Shown in pieces: positions 14,979 to 22,599 of a stretch of 35,959 nucleotides of DNA. The notes under the pieces were generated by a model that was not told the origin of the DNA, ran no database searches, and saw only the letters and a program-made list of their open reading frames with translations. The position numbers and the translations under genes are program-made. Source of the stretch: Candidatus Amesbacteria bacterium RBG_19FT_COMBO_48_16 (lineage in GTDB: Bacteria; Patescibacteriota; Microgenomatia; CAZETR01; Amesbacteraceae); contig MEXE01000037.1 of NCBI GenBank assembly GCA_001775555.1, positions 1 to 35,959 of the forward strand, in the 5' to 3' direction. The first letter of the stretch is position 1. Every line of letters starts with the position of its first letter.

Positions 14979-15143
14979 GATATACCCATTAAACTGGAAT
15001 TTGCGAAATGGCTTGAAGCCGGAATACCCAGAGAACCCTTTCCAGACGCTGCTGCGTTGGTCTCTTTGGTATCCCTCGCTTTGCTCGTGATGGGTATATA
15101 TCCAGCGTACCGGTTTTGCAAACCTGAGTACGCTGACTATAGT
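14979..15143 (+). repeat. Structured promoter-bearing repeat, copy A
   Basis: Begins GATATACCCATT and ends in TTGCAA (15116-15121), 16 nt, TATAGT (15138-15143), a promoter facing the FKBP gene 34 nt away. Outer inverted repeat TATACCCAT (14981-14989) with ATGGGTATA (15090-15098). Inner hairpins include CCA-ACGC/GCGT-TGG (around 15042-15060) and CAGCGTAC/GTACGCTG around GGTTT-TGC-AAACC (15103-15135). Closely related to 17394-17560 and 31555-31652. The gene-free stretch 14823-15176 consists mostly of this element; 14823-14978 shows nothing else. Confidence 0.8.
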
Positions 15144-15176
15144 AAGATTAAAATATAGTAATTTGGGAAAAGCGTC

Positions 15177-15719
15177 ATGAATAAAACACTGGCAGTCGGG
15201 ATTGGGGGTGTGGTAATGTTGGCAGGTGCAGTCTGGTTTTTTGGCCGGGGGGTCTCAGGTAACGCTGGCTCCCTAGCCTTGGCGGTACCAACGATGGCTC
15301 TGCAGCCAACAGCCGGGGTTTCTACAAATTCCGGTACACTTGTTGAAGCGACAGCAGCGGTAAAACCTACAACTTCTATGCAGGATATAACGGAATTAAA
15401 AATCGAAGATATCAAGATCGGTGAAGGTGAAACAGCGGAATCGGGAGATACGGTAGTAATGCATTATACCGGTACATTTGTGGACGGAACTAAATTTGAC
15501 AGCTCGCTGGGTCGGGGCCAACCGTTTAGTACCAAGGTCGGGGTGGGGCAGGTAATTGAAGGCTGGGACAAGGGAGTCCCGGGAATGAAAGTGGGAGGCC
15601 GGCGGAAACTGTATATTCCATCTGAGATGGGGTATGGCGCAAGAGGGGCAGGGGGGGTAATCCCTCCGAATGCGGATTTAATTTTTGAAGTGGATTTGCT
15701 TGAGGTAAAGAAAAGTTGA
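15177..15719 (+). CDS. Exported FKBP-type peptidyl-prolyl cis-trans isomerase
   Basis: 180 aa. The N-terminal hydrophobic segment LAVGIGGVVMLAGAVWFFG (residues 5-23) is a signal anchor, followed by a Thr/Ala/Val-rich linker of about 40 residues. The FKBP domain occupies about 75-180: VVMHYTGTFVDGTKFDSSLG, QVIEGWDKGVPGMKVGGRRKL, IPSEMGYGARGAGGVIPPN, ending LIFEVDLLEVKKS. The aromatic and Asp residues of the FKBP pocket (Tyr, Phe, Asp, Val-Ile, Trp, Tyr) are kept, so it should be an active proline isomerase helping fold secreted proteins. ATG 15177, downstream of the promoter in repeat copy A. Monocistronic. Confidence 0.95.
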   Translation: MNKTLAVGIGGVVMLAGAVWFFGRGVSGNAGSLALAVPTMALQPTAGVSTNSGTLVEATAAVKPTTSMQDITELKIEDIKIGEGETAESGDTVVMHYTGTFVDGTKFDSSLGRGQPFSTKVGVGQVIEGWDKGVPGMKVGGRRKLYIPSEMGYGARGAGGVIPPNADLIFEVDLLEVKKS

Positions 15720-15839
15720 TCAAAACAATAACTCTTATTGGCATTAGGTCACACTTTTTGGTAAATCATAATATCCATAATGCGGTGGTTCATGCGATTG
15801 CATATCAAAGTCGAGGGCCACAAGTTGGTGGAGTAAGTA

Positions 15840-15856
15840 TCACACACCGGGTGTGA
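15840..15856. repeat. TCACAC/GTGTGA palindrome, copy 1
   Basis: TCACACACCGGGTGTGA. One of four related small palindromes in the window (30305, 30553, 31012). It lies in the gene-free stretch 15720-16078, which also holds a GGCTT/AAGCC hairpin just after it (15862-15878) and CTCG/CGAG pairing; no coding potential seen. Confidence 0.5.
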
Positions 15857-16030
15857 AATGTCGGCTTCTGGCCAAAGCCTCGCGTTTCACGAGCAAATCC
15901 GGGTGGGGTTACCTTTCGGCAAGTTTGTTCTAAATGTAGTCAAAAAGTTTAGTGTGTTTGAAAGACTTTGAAGAATAGTAATGCCCTGATCCACACTCCG
16001 GACTGGAATAAAAATCCGTAAATAGCATAA

Positions 16031-16058
16031 TTGGAACATTGATGACATAGTATATAAA
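16031..16058 (+). promoter_or_regulatory. Promoter of the dockerin gene
   Basis: TTGGAA (16031-16036), 16-nt spacer, TATAAA (16053-16058), then AAGGA (16072-16076) as ribosome binding site three bases before ATG 16079. Confidence 0.5.
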
Positions 16059-16078
16059 TACAAGCTAGAACAAGGAAA

Positions 16079-17353
16079 ATGAAAATCTTATGCAGAATAT
16101 TAATAATAAATATTTTGATATTGGCTTTATTTATTCCTTACCTTGTGTTTGCCGGGAAATCTGCCGCAACGCAGGTAGCGACTCCTGGTGATGCAAATAA
16201 CGATGGACGGGTTGACGGAATAGATTATGTGATATGGTTTAATAATTATGGACAAATTTCTCAAGGAGGCAGTAGTGTCGGAGATTTTAATAACGATACA
16301 AAGATAGACGGAGTGGATTATGTGATATGGTTTAATAATTACGGTTTTGTTGTACCACCCTCGAGTCCAACACCTTCAAAAATTCCAACTTCGACACCGG
16401 CACCATCGTCTTTTCACTCATGTACGGGGCCGGTGGTAACTCTGAGCGGAATCGTTGATCAGTATTATAGAGTAGGTACCGTCGTTAACGGAACGACGTA
16501 TGATTTACGATCCTGGTATTCTAATGCTGTTGGTGTCACAAGCAGCATGGCGTTCAAAGTAGGTTTGGATAACGGGCCGCTTGATTTATGTGTGAAGGGT
16601 GGTGTCGTCAATGGACATATAGATCCGACGTGGGATTGGGCGACAACTCATAATTTTGGGGGTGGCGGGTTAGAAACCTGGTCGAGTCGATACGATTCAA
16701 TGGAATTGGTGCGGATTCATAATGTAGAAGACGGTTGGAAACCCCGGGAATTTCCGGAGTTTGGCAATACCGGTATTATGCAGATGAGATACGCATATAT
16801 GACCGGCATCCGTGATGATTCAATAGAGAATGACGATTTCATGCCCGGTTTTGTCGAAGATAGCCTTTTTGACGGCGTAGACACATTTCTCTCTGAGCAG
16901 AATCAAAGCGGAGGAATACCGACTACTTTGGGGCCGGGTGAGGACCTTAATATTCGTGTTACCCGAAGTTATATTAGACTGTATTCGACCAACAGCAGCG
17001 GGAAGAGTAATCCCGGACGGTGGTTTAAATGGCAACCCCGTGGTACCCAAAATCATAATTTGGTTATTACTGATTCTGTGTTTGCTACTCACGGACCATC
17101 TCCGCGGGATGGCTGGTCTGCTCTCAATTTTCCTGAGGGTACTATTTTTGTCGGGACAAACTATATCCTGTGGTTAGGTACTCCCGGGGGGTATAAAGCG
17201 GTGATTCCGTCCGGTGTCATATTTCTCGAAGGCCAACCCGCACAAGATAAATGGAGCCAGACACGAAACACCTGGTTGACTGCTCACGGTTATGATCCAC
17301 GACCTGTAGATGATTGGAATCCTATGGATGACCCTGTCGTAGCTCCCAGATGA
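16079..17353 (+). CDS. Secreted protein with two dockerin-type calcium-binding repeats and an unknown C-terminal domain
   Basis: 424 aa. Residues 1-28 are a signal peptide or anchor (ILIINILILALFIPYLVFAG). Two dockerin type I-like repeats follow at about 38-94: GDANNDGRVDGIDYVIWFNN and GDFNNDTKIDGVDYVIWFNN, each with the EF-hand-like D-N-D-x-D calcium loop. A Pro/Thr/Ser linker (SPTPSKIPTSTPAPSS) leads to a ~300-residue domain rich in Trp, Gly, Asn and Asp (for example DPTWDWATTHNFGGGGLETW, RYAYMTGIRDDSIENDDFMP) that I do not recognise; the pattern could suit a beta-helix or lectin-like fold acting on extracellular polymer. Dockerin at the N-terminus is less usual. Exported and monocistronic. 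Confidence 0.85.
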   Translation: MKILCRILIINILILALFIPYLVFAGKSAATQVATPGDANNDGRVDGIDYVIWFNNYGQISQGGSSVGDFNNDTKIDGVDYVIWFNNYGFVVPPSSPTPSKIPTSTPAPSSFHSCTGPVVTLSGIVDQYYRVGTVVNGTTYDLRSWYSNAVGVTSSMAFKVGLDNGPLDLCVKGGVVNGHIDPTWDWATTHNFGGGGLETWSSRYDSMELVRIHNVEDGWKPREFPEFGNTGIMQMRYAYMTGIRDDSIENDDFMPGFVEDSLFDGVDTFLSEQNQSGGIPTTLGPGEDLNIRVTRSYIRLYSTNSSGKSNPGRWFKWQPRGTQNHNLVITDSVFATHGPSPRDGWSALNFPEGTIFVGTNYILWLGTPGGYKAVIPSGVIFLEGQPAQDKWSQTRNTWLTAHGYDPRPVDDWNPMDDPVVAPR

Positions 17354-17393
17354 CCTTGCATACCCCCACTAAATTTCGAGCTTGAAATGCCCG

Positions 17394-17560
17394 GATATAC
17401 CCATTTTAATAGAATTTGTGTTAATGGCTTGAGGCCGAAATACCCAGAGAACCCTTTCCAGACGCTGCCGCGTTGGTCTCTTTGGTATCCCTCGCTTTGC
17501 TCGTGATGGGTATATATCCAGCATATCGGTTTTTGCAAACCTGAGTACGCTGACTATAAT
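17394..17560 (+). repeat. Structured promoter-bearing repeat, copy B
   Basis: Nearly the same as copy A. Outer repeat TATACCCAT...ATGGGTATA is kept. The left arm of the last palindrome has drifted (CAGCATATC in place of CAGCGTACC), yet TTGCAA (17533-17538), 16 nt, TATAAT (17555-17560) is intact. It faces the tRNA-Glu at 17631. The gene-free region 17354-17724 is this element, the tRNA and a 19-bp repeat. Confidence 0.8.
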
Positions 17561-17630
17561 GGAAAGAAGGTTTCATGATCATAAGCAAAGTCGATTAGCA
17601 ATTGAAAAATTGATAAGATTCAGCATGTCC

Positions 17631-17703
17631 GGCGCTATCGTCTAGAGGCCTAGGACACCAGGTTCTCATCCTGGTAACCCCGGTTCGAATCCGGGTAGCG
17701 TCA
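17631..17703 (+). tRNA. tRNA-Glu (CTC), copy 2
   Basis: Acceptor GGCGCTA/TAGCGTC (G-U at pair 2, otherwise perfect), D arm TCGTCTAGAGG, anticodon loop TTCTCAT (CTC) on stem CCAGG, T arm CCCGG-TTCGAAT-CCGGG, discriminator A. CCA is not encoded. Same anticodon as 13375-13447, with different acceptor and T stems. A 19-bp repeat starts at the next base. Confidence 0.96.
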
Positions 17704-17722
17704 CCCTTCGACAAGCTCAGGG
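17704..17722 (+). repeat. 19-bp dispersed repeat, copy 2
   Basis: CCCTTCGACAAGCTCAGGG, identical to 10013-10031. It abuts the tRNA 3' end and lies two bases from the stop of the convergent gene, so it may serve as a weak bidirectional terminator. Confidence 0.7.
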
Positions 17723-17724
17723 TT

Positions 17725-18795
17725 TCACAAGCTGCTGGAGTAAGGGGTGAGACGGGAGGTGATACTTTGGTCTGTTAAGGTTTGGGGATTAATCCGGGCG
17801 CAAAGCTGCCACAGAGCCTGAACGGTTAAACCAAGTGCGGAGAGCTCTTCTACTGAAGCCGCGGCATGTTCTTCTGCAGTACCTAAATATCTCATCGTCC
17901 AATTACCGCCGATGCACCAGCGGTGAATATCCGGGCCAAACGAAGCGGCGGCAAACTGATGCAACCGGGGATCGACTACCATTTCCGGCGAAGCCGGGTA
18001 AGGCGAATAGTACATTTGGGGCGGGACGCTGTCCAGAAGGGCGGCGCAGCCAGCACCAGTAAAGCCGATGTCGTGTCTGCGGCAAAAAGATGCGATAGTT
18101 GTTAACCCATAACGGCTGGCGATAGGAGCAACTATAACCACCTGGCCTATAGGATATTTGCGGGAGAGAAGATGCTCGAGTACTGCCACATGCTGCATCC
18201 CGGAAGCCACGGGATCGGAGAGAAAAAGAGTATAGAGGTATGGGTGAAACCCTTCCAGATCGACGGGGATAGGCAGGTAAGGCTCCCGGCTAAATAAATT
18301 ATCGGCGTCCCGATGTTTAACAGTGGCTATAGTGGTGGGAATGGTTTGGCGGGTAATTTGCCAAATAACCTTCTGTAAATTTGTAAGGTGACCTTCACGG
18401 GTGAATTTAATAATCGCTGAAGGACCAGAACGAACTGCCCACCAGATAAGATCTTTAAGGTGGGTAGAGTGGACCAATTGAAAGACAGCCAACTCCAGAT
18501 CGAGTTGAGCAGGAACTCCGGTGTGAAGACGGGGAAGAATATATCTACCATCGGCAGTTAAACCGCCGACACCGGCAGTAATTTCGGCTTCCGGGCTGGA
18601 AGATATAATGATTGTAGAACCATTGCTACCCAGTTCGTATTTTCGGTAATTGACTGCAGCGGAGGTGGTCTGACCGAGCAGTGGATAAGGCGGGACGTCT
18701 ATGGTCTGTAATTCTGTACTGGTGACAGGGGGGAGGCCGGAGGCGGCTAAATTACTGGCAATTTCAAAAAACTCGCTTTCTTGATTGTGGCTCAT
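17725..18795 (-). CDS. Unrecognised protein, possibly phosphoribosyltransferase-like
   Basis: 356 aa from ATG 18795, chosen because CAGGAGG lies about 12 nt upstream and any longer start would run into lon in another frame. No signal peptide. The middle reads YTLFLSDPVASGMQHVAVLEHLLSR, then VVIVAPIASRYGLTTIASF, and near the end GGNWTMRYLGT. This order resembles the DPMLATG, LLAAPEG and GDAGDRLFGT segments of uracil phosphoribosyltransferases, but the motif is weak and key Asp residues differ, so I leave the function open. The ~180-residue N-terminal half is unlike anything I know. It lies 67 nt after lon. Confidence 0.75.
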   Translation of the reverse strand: MSHNQESEFFEIASNLAASGLPPVTSTELQTIDVPPYPLLGQTTSAAVNYRKYELGSNGSTIIISSSPEAEITAGVGGLTADGRYILPRLHTGVPAQLDLELAVFQLVHSTHLKDLIWWAVRSGPSAIIKFTREGHLTNLQKVIWQITRQTIPTTIATVKHRDADNLFSREPYLPIPVDLEGFHPYLYTLFLSDPVASGMQHVAVLEHLLSRKYPIGQVVIVAPIASRYGLTTIASFCRRHDIGFTGAGCAALLDSVPPQMYYSPYPASPEMVVDPRLHQFAAASFGPDIHRWCIGGNWTMRYLGTAEEHAAASVEELSALGLTVQALWQLCARINPQTLTDQSITSRLTPYSSSL

Positions 18796-18862
18796 GACGA
18801 GTCCTGCCTCCTGGTAATTAAGAAGCCCAAGGAACAACTTGTCAAGATGAAGTTTGCTACTC

Positions 18863-21328
18863 TTAAGCCAGGGCGGGGAGGGGGACGGGGCGGGGGTGAA
18901 GAGGGTGGAGGTGAGGGCGGGAAGGGGAAGGCGAAGGTTTGCCGTTGGCGGGAGGAGAGATCCGCAAGGCCAGTTTGAGGACGTCATCCAGATGGGAAAC
19001 AAAATGAAAAGTCAGGTCGCGTTTGACGCTGCCCGGGACATCTTCCAGATCCTTGCGGTTGTCTTTGGGCAATATTACCCGGCGGATACCAGCCCGGTGG
19101 GCGGCGATAACTTTTTCCTTGACTCCGCCGATTTCCAGGACCCGACCGCGGAGAGTAATCTCGCCGGTCATGGCCAGATCCCGGCGGGTGGGGGTTTTGG
19201 TCAGAGCTGAAATAATGGCTGTGGCTATAGCAATACCGGCAGACGGACCGTCTTTGGGCACGGCTCCTTCGGGAACGTGAATGTGGATATCAATTTTTTT
19301 GTAAAAATCTTTGTCGAGCCCCAAAGTCTGCCAGCGGGTTCGGACATAGGAATAGGCCGCTTTGGCCGACTCCTTCATGACGTCACCCAACTGGCCGGTC
19401 AGCTGGACATCCCCTTTGCCGGGCATGACAGCCACTTCGATGAACATGATGTCACCTCCAGCCTCGGTCCAAGCCAGGCCGGTACTCATGCCGATCTCGT
19501 CTTTTTTCTCCGCCAAAGTTTCCGGAAAACGCTGGGGGCCCAAGAATTTTCTGATATCGAGGACGGAAATATCGGAAGTAATCTTTTTCTTTTCGGCCAA
19601 ATTGCGGGCCAGCTTGCGGCAGATTTTGGCCAGATTCCGCTCCAGGTCACGAACTCCGGCTTCGCGGGTGTAACGCTTGATTATTTCCTTTAAGCCTGAG
19701 TCGGCCAGCCGGTAATTTCCGCCCAAACCGGTGGAGCGAAGCTGTTTGGGCCAGAGGAACCCCCGGGCAATATTCTGCTTTTCGTCCAAAGTGTAACCGG
19801 GGAAAGTAATCACTTCCAGCCGGTCGCGCAGAGCCGGGGGAATGGTATCCAAAAGATTTGCTGTCGTAATAAACATCACCTGGGACAGATCGAAGGGGAC
19901 TTCCAAATAATGATCGGAAAACTCCCGGTTTTGTTCGGGATCGAGAGCCTCAAGCAGAGCCGCGGACGGATCTCCGCGGTAGTCGCTGGCCAATTTGTCA
20001 ATTTCGTCCAGCATGAACACCGGGTTTTTGGTACCGGCATTTTTGATACCCTGGATAATCCGGCCCGGCATACTGCCGACGTAAGTCCGCCTGTGACCAC
20101 GGATTTCGGCTTCGTCCCTGACGCCTCCTAAGGAAACCCGGACAAATTTGCGGCCTAAAGCCCTGGCGATCGAACGGCCGATTGAGGTCTTGCCGACTCC
20201 GGGAGGGCCGACAAAACAAAGAATAGTAGGGCCGGAATCAGCGGAGGCAACCGGCTGTTTGGCCTTGAGTTTCATAACCGCCAGATATTCCAGAATCCGC
20301 TCTTTGGCTTTTTTTAAACCAAAATGGTCGGCGTCCAAAACACTAGCCGCGGCGGCCAGAGAAACGTGATTGGACGAGACCCTGGCCCAGGGCATATCTA
20401 CCAGCCAATCGACGTAGGTCCGAATATAGTTTGATTCCGGATTTTGGGGACTCATCTGCGCCAACCGGCTGAGCTCCTTTTCCGCTTTTTGCCGGACCGG
20501 GGCGGGCATTTTGGCCGCTTTTATCTTTTTTTTGAGCTGGGAAATGTCGTCGTCCCCGTCTTCGGTGTCGGCACCAAGTTTTTCCAACTCCTCCTGGATG
20601 GTTTTTTTGCGCTCGCGGAGGACCTGCTCGCGCATGCCTTTTTCAAACTTGGCGTGGGTTTTTGAAGAGATTGATTTTTCCAGCTCCAACACTTTTATTT
20701 CGTGTACCAGGTGGTTGAGAACTTTCTCCAGACGGGAGTCCACCGAAAAAGTTTCTAAAAGCTGCTGCTTGACCCCTGTCGCGACTTCGAGGGAATTGGC
20801 TACCTGATCGGCCAGCTCAGAAGCGGAAACCCCGGCCATCAAGCGCATAAAAACGGGGAATTCAACCGACTTACCCAGATTGAAAGCGTTTTTGAACTCG
20901 GTTACCACCTGGCGGGCAAGAGCCACCGACCGATCATTTTCCGCATCCGACTCGACGACCGGTTCAACCTGAGCCGTAAAATAAGGGTCGGAATTTATAA
21001 AGGGGCCGATTTTTACCCGGGTAACGCCGCGAACCAAAGCCAATATTTCCTGCCCGTAAGGAGCGACTTGTTCTACTACGCACAAAGTACCGAAGGAAAA
21101 TAAATCCTGAGGAGAGGGCGTGGCGGTAGGAGTTTTTTGGGCGACAAAGACGATTTGCTTATCGGAGGAGACTGCGGCTTCGATAGCGGCATTGCTTTTG
21201 GGTCTGCCGAAAGTAAGATGGGCCTCAGTGTTGGGAAAGACAACGCCTTCACGCAAGGCAACCACGGGGTATGAACGGACGACAGGCACGGGAGAAGCTG
21301 AAGAGGAACGGGACAGGGAAAAAGCCAT
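18863..21328 (-). CDS. lon: Lon protease (ATP-dependent, LonA type)
   Basis: 821 aa. Degrades misfolded and regulatory proteins in the cytoplasm. The N-terminal LON substrate domain (PVVALREGVVFPNTEAHLTFGR) spans about 20-210; a coiled coil (REQVLRERKKTIQEELEKLG) follows; the AAA+ domain has Walker A FVGPPGVGKTSIGRSIA (about 373) and Walker B VFMLDEIDKL; the protease domain ends with catalytic Ser in PKDGPSAGIAIATA and Lys in the GGVKEKVIAAHRAG loop. ATG 21328 behind a good promoter. The last ~30 residues (ISPPANGKPSPSPSRPHL onward) are an unusual Pro/His/Ser tail encoded by a C-rich run. Full length otherwise. Confidence 0.97.
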   Translation of the reverse strand: MAFSLSRSSSASPVPVVRSYPVVALREGVVFPNTEAHLTFGRPKSNAAIEAAVSSDKQIVFVAQKTPTATPSPQDLFSFGTLCVVEQVAPYGQEILALVRGVTRVKIGPFINSDPYFTAQVEPVVESDAENDRSVALARQVVTEFKNAFNLGKSVEFPVFMRLMAGVSASELADQVANSLEVATGVKQQLLETFSVDSRLEKVLNHLVHEIKVLELEKSISSKTHAKFEKGMREQVLRERKKTIQEELEKLGADTEDGDDDISQLKKKIKAAKMPAPVRQKAEKELSRLAQMSPQNPESNYIRTYVDWLVDMPWARVSSNHVSLAAAASVLDADHFGLKKAKERILEYLAVMKLKAKQPVASADSGPTILCFVGPPGVGKTSIGRSIARALGRKFVRVSLGGVRDEAEIRGHRRTYVGSMPGRIIQGIKNAGTKNPVFMLDEIDKLASDYRGDPSAALLEALDPEQNREFSDHYLEVPFDLSQVMFITTANLLDTIPPALRDRLEVITFPGYTLDEKQNIARGFLWPKQLRSTGLGGNYRLADSGLKEIIKRYTREAGVRDLERNLAKICRKLARNLAEKKKITSDISVLDIRKFLGPQRFPETLAEKKDEIGMSTGLAWTEAGGDIMFIEVAVMPGKGDVQLTGQLGDVMKESAKAAYSYVRTRWQTLGLDKDFYKKIDIHIHVPEGAVPKDGPSAGIAIATAIISALTKTPTRRDLAMTGEITLRGRVLEIGGVKEKVIAAHRAGIRRVILPKDNRKDLEDVPGSVKRDLTFHFVSHLDDVLKLALRISPPANGKPSPSPSRPHLHPLHPRPVPLPALA
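18871..18930 (+). other. G-rich tract able to form G-quadruplexes, at the 3' end of lon
   Basis: The plus strand has successive runs GGG, GGGG, GGGGG, GGGG, GGGGG, then GGG, GG, GGG, GGG and GGGG within 60 bases. It is the template-side complement of the Pro-rich Lon tail. The mRNA is C-rich. Confidence 0.6.
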
Positions 21329-21337
21329 AACTTTAGC

Positions 21338-21366
21338 AGTCTAACACTCGGAGTGACAGCTGTCAA
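21338..21366 (-). promoter_or_regulatory. lon promoter with a central palindrome
   Basis: Minus strand: -35 TTGACA (21366-21361), 17-nt spacer, -10 TAGACT (21343-21338). The spacer holds CACTC-G-GAGTG (21345-21355), extended imperfectly to CTAACACTC/GAGTGACAG. It could be an operator for a stress regulator. The -35 overlaps the stop of the upstream PAP2 gene. Confidence 0.6.
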
Positions 21367-21800
21367 TTACGAAAGTATTTATGCACCAGCAGACTGATCA
21401 GCAGGCCCAATAATAAACCGCCGCTGACATCAGCCCAGGTGTGAACCCCGATGCTCACCCGGGAGACGGCGACCAGGACAGCCAGGATAAACAAAAAGAG
21501 TCCCAGACGAAGCTGTCGAAAAATAACAAAAAAAGCCAGGGAAAAAGCCACCAGCGCATGGTTACTGGGAAAAGAGCCGTCCAGCAGGAAAGGGACAGGG
21601 GGAATTCGGCCTGTGGTGATAAAAGGCCGGGGAAGGTAATAGAAGTTTTTGATAACTAACCCAGTAACCCAGGCGAGGAATACGCTGACGAGGCTTCCCT
21701 GAGACAGTTTTTTTTGACCTGAAAACCAGAGAATTAGCGGACTGAGAAAAAGAATGAAGATAAGATACTGGGCTAGAAAAACTGTGATTGACACAGGCAC
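21363..21800 (-). CDS. PAP2-family membrane phosphatase (undecaprenyl-diphosphatase-like)
   Basis: 145 aa with about five hydrophobic helices. The three PAP2 motifs are complete: KNFYYLPRP (KxxxxxxRP), FPSNH (PSxH) and SRVSIGVHTWADV (SRxxxxxHxxxD). Such enzymes remove a phosphate from lipid phosphates; small bacterial ones often recycle undecaprenyl diphosphate for peptidoglycan synthesis. The start appears to be GTG 21800, since no ATG fits before the first helix. It follows the L,D-transpeptidase by 14 nt, which fits a cell-wall role. Substrate assignment is inference. Confidence 0.88.
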   Translation of the reverse strand: MPVSITVFLAQYLIFILFLSPLILWFSGQKKLSQGSLVSVFLAWVTGLVIKNFYYLPRPFITTGRIPPVPFLLDGSFPSNHALVAFSLAFFVIFRQLRLGLFLFILAVLVAVSRVSIGVHTWADVSGGLLLGLLISLLVHKYFRN

Positions 21801-21814
21801 AGGATTCGCGAGAA

Positions 21815-22489
21815 TTAATTATGGATAACGACTCTGGTACCGGGGTTTTCAGCGGTGGCTGTAACCGTGGCTTTACCTTCAGGCAGGGGGGGATCCGTCC
21901 AATAAAATAATTTTTCTGCGATCGGAGTCGGGGCGTTGACACAACCGTGGCTCATGCGGTTGCCGAAGTTATTGTGCCAGTAAGTGCCGTGGATGCCGTA
22001 ACTGCCGAAGAAAAACATGGCGTAAGGGACGTTGGGAAGATAATAATAACTTTTGGTAAGGCGGTTGCCGCCCTCCATTTTGGTCGACCGGATTTTGTAC
22101 CAAATGCGGTATTCACCGACAGGAGTCCGGTTTCCCAATCCGCTGGAGATCAGGCTTTCGAGAAAAATCTGATCACCGTCGTGGGCAATCAGTTTTTGCC
22201 GACCTAAATCAACCTCGATCCAGCGGCTGTTATTGGCTCCCAAGACCTGATCCGCACCCGGTTCCGGGCGGTAAGCGACTGCTGAATCGTTGATTGCCTG
22301 AGGAGGAACCAGAGGATGGTTTTGCCAAATAGCCACAGTCTCGGAGGGGTCGACCAAACCGGAGGTAGTGACGGCGGAACAACCGACCGGAGTTTGAGAA
22401 ACGACAAAAGCAGACAGGCTGAACTTGAGAATAAAGATGGCGGCCAAACCTCCGACAGTTACAGCCAGAAGAGATGCAGGCAGGCGCAT
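21815..22489 (-). CDS. L,D-transpeptidase (YkuD domain)
   Basis: 224 aa from ATG 22489 (a TTG at 22516 would add nine residues). An N-terminal membrane anchor (LLAVTVGGLAAIFILKFSLSAFVV) is followed by a ~70-residue linker and the YkuD domain from about residue 90 (WIEVDLGRQKLIAHDGDQIF). The catalytic signature is GIHGTYWHNNFG then RMSHGCVNAP, with the nucleophile Cys in SHGCVN and the upstream His. These enzymes make 3-3 cross-links in peptidoglycan outside the membrane. No LysM domain is visible. Pairs with the PAP2 gene downstream. Confidence 0.92.
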   Translation of the reverse strand: MRLPASLLAVTVGGLAAIFILKFSLSAFVVSQTPVGCSAVTTSGLVDPSETVAIWQNHPLVPPQAINDSAVAYRPEPGADQVLGANNSRWIEVDLGRQKLIAHDGDQIFLESLISSGLGNRTPVGEYRIWYKIRSTKMEGGNRLTKSYYYLPNVPYAMFFFGSYGIHGTYWHNNFGNRMSHGCVNAPTPIAEKLFYWTDPPLPEGKATVTATAENPGTRVVIHN

Positions 22490-22513
22490 ATTAATAGATA
22501 AGTATCCGATATC

Positions 22514-22548
22514 CAATATTCAATATTCAATAGTCAATATTCAATTAT
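22514..22548. repeat. Tandem array of a 7-bp unit
   Basis: Five head-to-tail heptamers: CAATATT, CAATATT, CAATAGT, CAATATT, CAATTAT. Just upstream of the L,D-transpeptidase start. Confidence 0.75.
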
Positions 22549-22549
22549 T

Positions 22550-22572
22550 AAAAAAATCCCCAAAGGGGATTT
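22550..22572 (-). terminator. Terminator of the pilus operon
   Basis: Minus strand: AAATCCCC, loop TTT, GGGGATTT, running into seven T. Placed about 28 nt past the pilin stop. Between stop and hairpin lie three 7-bp units GTTAGGT (22580-22600 on the plus strand). Confidence 0.8.
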
Positions 22573-22599
22573 ATTAGTTGTTAGGTGTTAGGTGTTAGG

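Noticed and set aside
13375..17703. The two tRNA-Glu genes as attL/attR of one integrated element
   Set aside because: The shared part is internal to the tRNAs, and acceptor and T stems differ with matching changes, so they are separate tRNA genes, not a duplicated att core. No integrase is present.
18795..19002. N-terminal extension of the unknown protein before lon
   Set aside because: It would overlap the end of lon in another frame and is low-complexity Pro/Leu/Ser; a good Shine-Dalgarno precedes the ATG at 18795.
21338..21366. CIRCE (HrcA) element before lon
   Set aside because: CIRCE needs nine bases between half-sites; here there is one, and the TTAG/CTAA ends are imperfect.
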